From Cinclus cinclus (taxonomy: Eukaryota; Chordata; Aves; Passeriformes; Cinclidae): 64,000 nucleotides of DNA. Below the pieces are notes generated by a model, which searched no databases, was not told the DNA's origin, and saw only the letters and a list, made by a program, of their open reading frames with translations. Below, in pieces: positions 56,562 through 64,000 of this stretch. The stretch spans positions 5,737,234 through 5,801,233 of the forward strand of contig NC_085059.1 in the NCBI RefSeq assembly GCF_963662255.1. The letters run 5' to 3'. The position numbers and the translations under genes were made by a program. The first letter of the stretch is position 1, and the number at the start of each line of letters is the position of its first letter.

Positions 56562-59500
56562 CGTGGCACAGAAATGCCAGGCAAGCTTTGGGGCAGGTGG
56601 GACAAGGTGGGCTGGAGCAGGTGCTGCCAGGTGTCCATGTAAAGGACAGACAACCTACAGAGGTTCTCAACTGTCCCTGGAGGTGGCACAGACACAGAGC
56701 TGCTCCATTTGCTGGTTTTGGTGTTGAGCCAGGACACTTGTGTGCGTTTCTTCTGTCACACTATGAGCATTCACCACCTGGACACCAAGGGCTGTGCTGT
56801 CTCCATCACCTGCCTGAACACCAGGACTAAACCCAGCTAGCAAAGAGCAAGGTCAGAACAGCACATTTTGCAGAATAAGCTGATTTATTGTATGAGCCAG
56901 AAGGAATGCTAAGTAGTTAAACAACTGCTTTAGACTATATTTAAACAGCTACACAGCTCCTTTGAATTTCCAAAAACTGCTGTGAGCTCTGCTATTCCTG
57001 TGGGACACAGGGAGTTTGTTGAGCTGGCTGAAAGACAAATTAGAGGTCAGCTTCGGGCAACTTTATTTCACAGTCCTGGACTGGTACTTCACACACAAAC
57101 ACACATTTCATGTGAGCATCTCATCTGAGTGCCAGCAGCAGCACACACAGAGATGAAGCATTGTCAGCCTTGCCCCTAATTTATGAGGCTTTCAGGCAAC
57201 CAATTCCTTCCTGCAGAATGAAAGCTCCTGGCAGAGCAAAGGAGGGCAGGAAGGGTTCACTCCTCCTTTTGCTGTCAAAACAACCCGCAGTAATGTGTGA
57301 CCCACAGATGACACTCTGCACCCTCCTGAGCCGTGGCTTGGGTGGCCACTGCCACCTAGGGGGCTGAGCTGGGGAGGAGAGAACACTTCCCGCAGGGATT
57401 GGCGTGAGAGGGGAGGGATGTGCGCAGGGATTGTGCGGTTCAAACGTGTGCAGCCCACATGTGGTGAGTGAAGAGGTTGGGGGGTCACTGTGCCTGGCTG
57501 CAGCCCCTCTGTACCCCTCTGCCCTGGGGAAGGAGGGAGCTCCCGGGGTGCTCCATCCCACCAGCACACCTCCAACATCTGCCCAGGGTCTGCAGGATCC
57601 CACACTGGGGGAATATTCCCCCTTAGCCTCACTTCTGCTTTGCATTTCATCTTTCTGCTCCTCTTGTAAAGAGTCACTGTAGATGAGCCAGGGGAGCTGA
57701 GTGACACAACCGCATCATTTAAATGCCTGTTTCATGCTTAAGGAAATGTCCAGCCTGGATTTTGATCCAGCTGTGGACACGGCAGATATTTTCTGTCATA
57801 TTACCCTTCTCCCCCTTAGCAGCTGAGGCTACTATGCAAGTATTTCTAAGATGCTTTTCTCTAAGAAAAATATAATGCCACTGTAAGGTATTTTATAGCA
57901 ATTAAATAGAGCAGTGAGTTGCAGAAGGAGTTTCAGGAAAAACACTGTTATAAAACCATTTTTCTGTGGTGCCTCTGGGGGCTCGTACCTCAGCTGAACT
58001 GTCACTGCAGCCTTTCCGTGCTGGGGAAGCAGCTTTAGGGGTCGTTCTCCTGCCTGGCCACCACTTTTCATTCAGCACAGGGGAACTGAATCACCCTGAG
58101 ATCTCACCCGTGCAATTTTTTACTCAGATTGGCTGAAATACAAACGCTGGTGGGGAAGGACAGGGGCTGTGCGAGTGGCCGAGCATCCTCAGCCCAGGCG
58201 GTTCTGCTGCTGGATGGAGCTGGGCAGGACAGATGAGCTGACACGTGGGCAGCAAACTGGGCCAAGTGCTCAGCTCTGGGGCTGTCCTGGCCTGCGGCAG
58301 GGATGGAATCAGGGACACGCCGAGGGTTCTGCTGCAGAACCTGGCAGGGAAGCGGGATGGGAAACGCCTGTGAGCGAGCTGGGGCTGGCAGAGCAGGGTC
58401 TGTCCTGCCACCGGCACAGATGCCCCAGGGAAGATCCCAGGGGGATGTCGGGCAGAAGGGAAAGGAGAAAATCCTAACAACGGCACAGGGAGTTACCACC
58501 AGAGGGCACTTAAATATTGCTCTTGCTGAACAAATGGTGTTTCCTAGCTAGACGCCAGCTCCGGATTGCCTGACAATGCACATCTAAGCCTGAGTCATTG
58601 CTGGCACAGAAAGCAAAGGAAAGCACTCAAAAGGCATTTGAGAAGTCATGCATGAATGGGAGTTTACTAGCAGGGCAGAGAGGAATGAACGTTTCTTTCA
58701 GACCCTTTCAGAGGGGTCTCCACCCTGCTGAGTCCAGCGAGGTGAGCAGTGCATCACCAGACCCTGACCCCTGTGGTACCCACAGGGCCTGGCACAGGGC
58801 AGTGAAGACTGTTCACACTCCCTCCTGCTCGCTGCAGATGTGTCCTGTCTGCTCCTCAGGGCAAGTGCTGAGGCAAGAGTTACAGCCCTGGCAGATCCTG
58901 GCTCAGCACCTGCTGTGGTGCTCACCTGGTGCATCTGTGCCCTGCTTTGTATTCAGAGCTGGGCAGAGATAGAAACACTATGTGTCTTCTGGGAAAATTT
59001 GCAGGGAACGAGTAGGATTTGGGTAGGTGCCAAATAAAGCCTGCAGGAGTGAAGACAGCCATGGACTGCAGGTGTGAGGACAGCCAGGTAATGAAGATGG
59101 AGAACCACTTCAGGAGGATGGAGAACAACTTCCATCCTGGTGTTGAGAGCCAGCCACAGCACCCTGTGCATGACCCAAGATGTCTCAGAGATGCACCCTG
59201 AGGCTCAGGGTAGGATACGGGAGGTGAGGGCTTATCCAGGGCCAGGTGCAGCTGCAGGTCTTGGTGCCATGCTTGGAGATCTGCTCTGAGCACAAAGAGC
59301 TTCATCAGGATCCTGAGACCAAAGCAATGAGAGCTGGGGCTGCTGCAGATGTTGGTGATGGAGAGCTGAAGGAGGGTGGCCTCTAGAGAGGAAAAGCTGA
59401 CTGCAGACAACAGAAAGCTTGTGCTGTGTTGGTAATGTTAGTGACTCCTGCAAATACCTAGAGAGAATGGGTTTAACCCCTACAGGGTAGTGGGAGGACA

Positions 59501-60561
59501 GGGACAAGGCTTGCTTTATGATGTGGCATCTCCCAGCATCTCCTGGGATCATCTTCCTGCTAATTCTCCTGCCTTTGGAGTAGCCAGATCCTGGGCTTTG
59601 CAGCAGGGTTTCCCAGGATGAGCAATATGAAAGCTCTGTCCTTGGGAATTGCTTCCAGGGGACACTGGAGAGCAGTTTGGGGAGCCTGTGTGCTGCAGCA
59701 TGTGGGAACTTCTGACTGGGTGGGATATGGGAGGAGCAGGGATGGTGTGGGGGGGCAATGGGGTCCCCATCTGTGGGATTCTCCCATCACGACCTGCCTG
59801 GCACGTGCCCTCCCTGCTCCAGCCAGGGCTACTGCCTGTGCCAGGACTGGATTCCCTCATGCTCTTAGTTGATTATTTGCAATTAGCACTAATTAGTGTC
59901 TCTTTGACAGTGCCTTGTCTCTGCTTTCCCCTGCCTTGTCCTGGTCCCATCATGCTGTGTGCTGGGCCCATTTCCTCCTGAGGCACCTCCACTGGTCTGG
60001 GCAGTGAAGTTAGAGGATGAATTTGGGGTTCCAACCTGCTGTCCTGGAGGACCTGCCCATAGGGGCTTCAATTTCAGGGGTGTCTGGTTCTTTCCTGGGG
60101 TCTCCCTGGTTTGCTCCAGGTGTGCTTCCCAGGCAGTTGTGGTTGTTCCCCAAAACCAGATAATGATATTATGGGGTCTCTTTGACCACTGCAGGCAGAA
60201 CGGGACTGTGGGGGTAGCCCTGTCCTTTCCCAGTCCCCCAGAGCCATCCCAAGTCCTTTCAGGGGGCTGAAGATACAAGGCAGGTGGGCACAGAGAGGCT
60301 GGCACTGCCTGCCCCTGCTCCTGGCTCTGCAGGTCCTCAGGGTGGTAAACCCTGCTGGGAATTGGTACAAGAGAAGTCTCAGAAGACAGAAACATTTAAA
60401 GCTGTCCTACCCTCTGGAAGAATAATCTGGGGTGGCAGTGAGAGGGACAGGGTGCTCCCAGGAGAGATCCCTGCTTCCCTGGAAGCAAGCCCAGGAGAGA
60501 CAGAGACGAACCCTCATCCAGGAAGGATGTAAAAAACAATTGTGAAAATAGTACATCAAAG
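56562..60561. other. Gene-free sequence
   Basis: No gene recognised. 57690-57920 is AT-rich and unlike its flanks (CATCATTTAAATGCCTGTTT, TAAGGTATTTTATAGCAATT). 59866-59912 contains GATTATTTGCAATTAGCACT followed by AATTAGTGTC, a cluster of paired ATTA/TAAT cores. Both could be regulatory elements. The rest is GC-richer sequence with chance frames. Confidence 0.45.
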
Positions 60562-60760
60562 AGTCATAGAATCACAGAACGTGCTGAGTTAGAAGGGACC
60601 CACAAGCATCATCAAATCCAACTCCTGGCCTTGCACAGGACACACCAACCATGCCACCCTGTGCCTGACAGCATTGTGCCAGAGCTCCTTGAGCTCTGAC
60701 CACTGCTCTGGGGAGCCTGTTCAGTGCCCCATTACCATCTGGGAGAAGAACCTGTTTTTC
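60562..60760 (-). mobile_element. CR1 LINE 3' fragment, reverse orientation
   Basis: It starts GAGTCATAGAATCACAGAAC and continues TTAGAAGGGACCCACAAGCA, CATCAAATCCAACTCCTGGC, ATGCCACCCTGTGCCTGACA, GCTCTGGGGAGCCTGTTCAG and TGGGAGAAGAACCTGTTTTT. It is the same subfamily as the copy at 34113 and is truncated at about 200 bp. Confidence 0.95.
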
Positions 60761-62250
60761 TGAATGCCAATGCAAGCCCTAGAGAATTGTCCACTAAACA
60801 CACAGTATTTTATAGCTGATTAATCTAATAGGCTGCACAGGAAAGTATTATCACCTTCACCTCCCAAGGCTTGGAGCCTGATTGCATCAAGCATAAATCT
60901 TGCAAATGGATTTTTACTTTTCTCTGGCATTTATTTTAAAAAAGGAGCATTTTATTTAATCTCACAACCATTCAATATGTCAGGGAGAGGTGGAAGCTCT
61001 GGGCAGAATTAAAGTGCATTGCATTTGGGCTGGAGTCATTTTGATGGGCTGAAGCCTTCGCAGCACGTGTGGTCTTCATGAACCGATGAGAAACCTCTGT
61101 GCCAGCCAAAATCAGGTGGGGAACAACAGGAAGATCCCATTCCTGTCAAGAGGTGTTGGCAAACCAGGAAAGACGTGGTGATGGTTTTATTTGGATGTTG
61201 GGTTTGGACACAACTTCAGTGGATCTTTGCACTCAGGGTTTTGTATGTCTGGTTGGAAGAAGAGCTCAGGACTGCCCAGGAACTGCTGAAATCCCCAGAT
61301 CCTTTGTGCTTGGCTGGATTAGAGACCTGAAAAGCTCTGATATGTATTTTTTTTTCAATACTCACAACAGTGTGGTTTGGTGCTTAGTAAATAGCTGTTT
61401 GACAGCAGAACTCACAGCAGTTGGCTTCACTCATCCTTTAGAGATGCTGAAATTGGAGAAGAAGATTTAAAAGGCAGAAAAAAGAAAAGGATTAAAGAAA
61501 AGCTGAAAGGAGGCAGAGTTAGAAAAGACACAGGCACCTTAGGAGAGCCAAATCTGGCTGCCAAAGTTCAGGAGGTGAGGGCAGGGAACCCTGCAGGTTG
61601 TCAGGGGTTGGAGGCAAGACCTGATGGTCGTCTCTTCCCTTCTCTGATGTTTGGGAGAGCCAAAACTCCGGGTGGCCTCCATCTCCTCTTACCCCCCAAC
61701 CCAAACCTTTCCTTTCCTCTCCACATCTTCCTGAGGCACCCTGTGCTGAGGTTAGGAGTGCTGGGTTTGCGCATGGCGTGCTCAGGATTACCTACTAAAG
61801 CAAGTGGAAAACGAGCTTTTTAACTAATTTCAAAGCTGTTTAAGCCAAATGTTCCCGTGGGAACATTAGGTGAGAATCATCACATTGTTTTGAGCAGGAA
61901 ATCAGCTTTTCTAGAATAGACAGAAAAGCATTTTGTAATCAAGCTTCTTTGTCAGATACTGGGACATGGCTCCACCCTGGGAAAATGGGCTGCCTGCAGC
62001 CTCATGGAGAGATAGTCCCTGAGCCCCACGATTGCCCTGGAGACCTCTCAGGTGAAGGAAAGGTGCTGAGCAAAGACTTGACTGGTGAAATACAGGTGTG
62101 GAGAGACAGGGCGGAGGCAGAGCTGCTCCCTGGGCTGACACCAGTGGGTGTCACCTCCTGGCACTGGCTGCTGTCAGGGGGGCTGTAATTAACTACTACT
62201 AATATTCTACTTGAGCTCAAAACCCGTGTGCTGGGCATGCACAGGAAGCT
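60761..62250. other. Gene-free sequence with an AT-rich block
   Basis: 60780-61050 is AT-rich with GCTGATTAATCTAATAGGCT and CATTTATTTTAAAAAAGGAG. It has the texture of a conserved non-coding element. No coding exon was found up to 62250. Confidence 0.4.
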
Positions 62251-62323
62251 ATTATTATTATTATTATTGTTATTATTATTATTATTATTATTATTAGTAG
62301 TAGTAGTAGTAGTAGTAGTTATT
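62251..62323. repeat. Compound (ATT)n-(AGT)n microsatellite
   Basis: About 15 ATT units with a single GTT interruption pass directly into about 8 TAG/AGT units. It is a compound trinucleotide tract of about 73 bp. Confidence 0.96.
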
Positions 62324-64000
62324 CATTTCAAAATAGTAGTGTCATTAAAAATTTGCAGCTAACTCTGCTTTTCCCCAGGGAGCAGGTCTGTTGAGGGCTC
62401 ACACATGTGAAGTTGTCTCTGCTGTGATGTTGCTCCACAGAGGTTTGTATTTTTCTGAATCACTGATTCCCATTTTTTGTCAAGGACCTGTCTGGGCAGA
62501 AAGACCTCAGCTGGCACCACTGGAAGGTGAAAAAGGCAAAAAGCCAGTTCTGTTCTGAGTGAAGTGGGGCTCCAACCCACCTTTACACCAGGGGGATGTA
62601 GCACTCTACTGCCTTCCTCACCCTCCTCTTCCTCAGGCACAGTTTTCTGAAGAGGTTGAGAGGTGCATCCAGCTTCACCCAGCAGTGGTGATCTGGGTCC
62701 CCTCCCTCAGCTGCACCAGTCCCAGTTCCCACACAGTGTCTGTGTGTGTGCCCATCACCAGGGCTCAGGCTGCACCTTTTCCAACCACCTGCAACGAATT
62801 TGGGGAGCCACCCACGCTGCTCATTTGCCAAGGACCTGACCTGTACATGTTCCTGGCAGGACTGGGATGAGGCTTTGAGGTGAGCTGGGGTGCTGGCCCA
62901 GGAGTCAGTGAGAAGCTTCACTGGGCACATTTGTGGTATGAAGTGAAAAAGAGCACTAGAAATTTATACTTCATCTGGCTTCCCTGGGACACTGAGATTT
63001 CCGTTTCAGTAAGGGCTGAACAACTGGGAGACACAAAGGTCACCAGTTCCCTAGTCCAGGGTTCATTTACTTCTCCCCAGAGCGGCTTGGGTGGCAGGTG
63101 AGATCACCTGAAGAAGCTCATCAGGCATCTCACCACCCATCATGGCCAAAAGCAGGGCACAAGACCATGTTGTAGGGAGTGAGTCTGTGTGAAGGCCACC
63201 AGAGCTCAGGACACCCCGCCCAGCCTGCTCCCAGTTCAGTGGCACTGGGAGCTGGTGGGCTGGAAGCAGACCGAGAGACCATGGGAGTTGAGAAGGTCTC
63301 TCTCCTGCTGTTCCTCGTGGCATCTCCTGCCAGGGCCAGGGGTGGTGCCAGCTTTGTGCCAACACAGGCAGGAAGGTCTGGTGGCCATAAGACTGACGAA
63401 TGGGGCCGTGGTGGTGCCACCAGCAGTTCCTTATCCAGTGGATATGTGCCCATACCTCTTTTGGGGCATGGACTGGGTAATCCCTCCTGCTTCCCAAAAA
63501 GCCGTGGAAGGGCTGCTCTGGCAGCCAGGGGCTGCACAGGCCATACCAGGGATCCTTGTGTTCCAGCACTTGGGTAGGGTCACCACAGCCCACAGAGGCA
63601 CACAGGCTGTGACACCAGCAGGGCTCAAGGGCTTGTGTCCTGGATCCAAACAGGATCCTTCACTCATTGAGACACTTCCTGGGGCTTCTCCCTCCTTGAT
63701 CACCTTTCCTAGATGTTTTGTTATTGCCCAAATGTTGGTGCTTCAGGAGCTTCTTTAGTTTCATGAGTGTTTAGCCCTTAGTAGAGCCATGGATTTTTAA
63801 AATCAAAAGGTCATTTCTAGGTCACTGAATAATTACTATTGCTGTCCCCACTGTCACTAATTCCATCACAGAGAAGCAGCAGCTTGCTGAGAAATCCTCA
63901 AGCTGCAGGCTGAAAATGAAGGGAAATTCATCACAGAAAATGTAAGATTAGGAGCACTTAGTGCCACGGGCTATTGGAAGGAGAAGCGGGGCCAGGAGAC
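62324..64000. other. Gene-free sequence to window end
   Basis: No exon, repeat or RNA gene was recognised. Several frames of 110-189 codons overlap on both strands at 63063-63758, with no splice context or familiar motif. Confidence 0.45.

Noticed and set aside
63063..63758. 176-189-codon frames near the window end
   Set aside because: They overlap on both strands, lack motifs or splice context and resemble other chance frames in GC-rich sequence.
43800..64000. IGIP or PURA, expected upstream of CYSTM1 from human gene order
   Set aside because: I looked for their short conserved coding sequences on the minus strand and found nothing resembling them; they probably lie beyond the window.

Overview
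This is an avian genomic window, most likely from a songbird or close relative. The evidence is the many CR1 LINE 3' ends closing on ATTCTATGATTCTA-type termini, the avian ERV LTR remnants, large introns and CpG-island promoters. No prokaryotic gene organisation is present. Only two protein-coding genes can be supported, and they are convergent (tail to tail).

Region 1-18.75 kb holds the 3' half of PFDN1 (prefoldin subunit 1) on the + strand. Exon 3 (2796-2880) and terminal exon 4 (18566-18649) are separated by a 15.7-kb intron. Together they encode residues 67/68-122 of a 122-residue protein. A canonical AATAAA lies 71 bases past the stop. Exons 1 and 2 lie before the window.

Region 18.75-21.3 kb is the 3'-to-3' intergenic gap. 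About 1.05 kb of it is a pyrimidine-rich minisatellite built from interleaved 19-bp and 15-bp units with a higher-order period of about 160-180 bp. It is followed directly by an isolated CpG-dense block.

Region 21.3-43.7 kb holds CYSTM1 (cysteine-rich transmembrane module containing 1) on the - strand. The C-terminal Cys-rich exon is at 21614-21720 and the Pro/Tyr/Gly-rich exon with the start codon is at 32320-32561. A CpG-island promoter with a perfect CRE (TGACGTCA) lies at about 43.2-43.8 kb. The two coding exons join in phase to give 109 residues. The 5' non-coding exon is inferred from a donor inside the CpG island.

Region 43.8-64 kb is upstream of CYSTM1 and I found no gene in it. It contains a 59-bp minisatellite touching the promoter island, a (CCTTC)n tract, a (CCAA)n tract, CR1 fragments in both orientations, two different ERV LTR remnants, a 300-bp G/purine-rich tract and several AT-rich blocks that resemble conserved non-coding elements. 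From memory of human 5q31.3, PFDN1-CYSTM1 is a conserved convergent pair and IGIP and PURA lie further upstream of CYSTM1; I did not find either of them here.

Almost all long open frames in the window (up to 701 codons) are by-products of tandem repeats or CpG islands and are not annotated as genes. I did not find a convincing novel gene system. The most unusual features are the tandem-repeat arrays next to gene ends and promoters.
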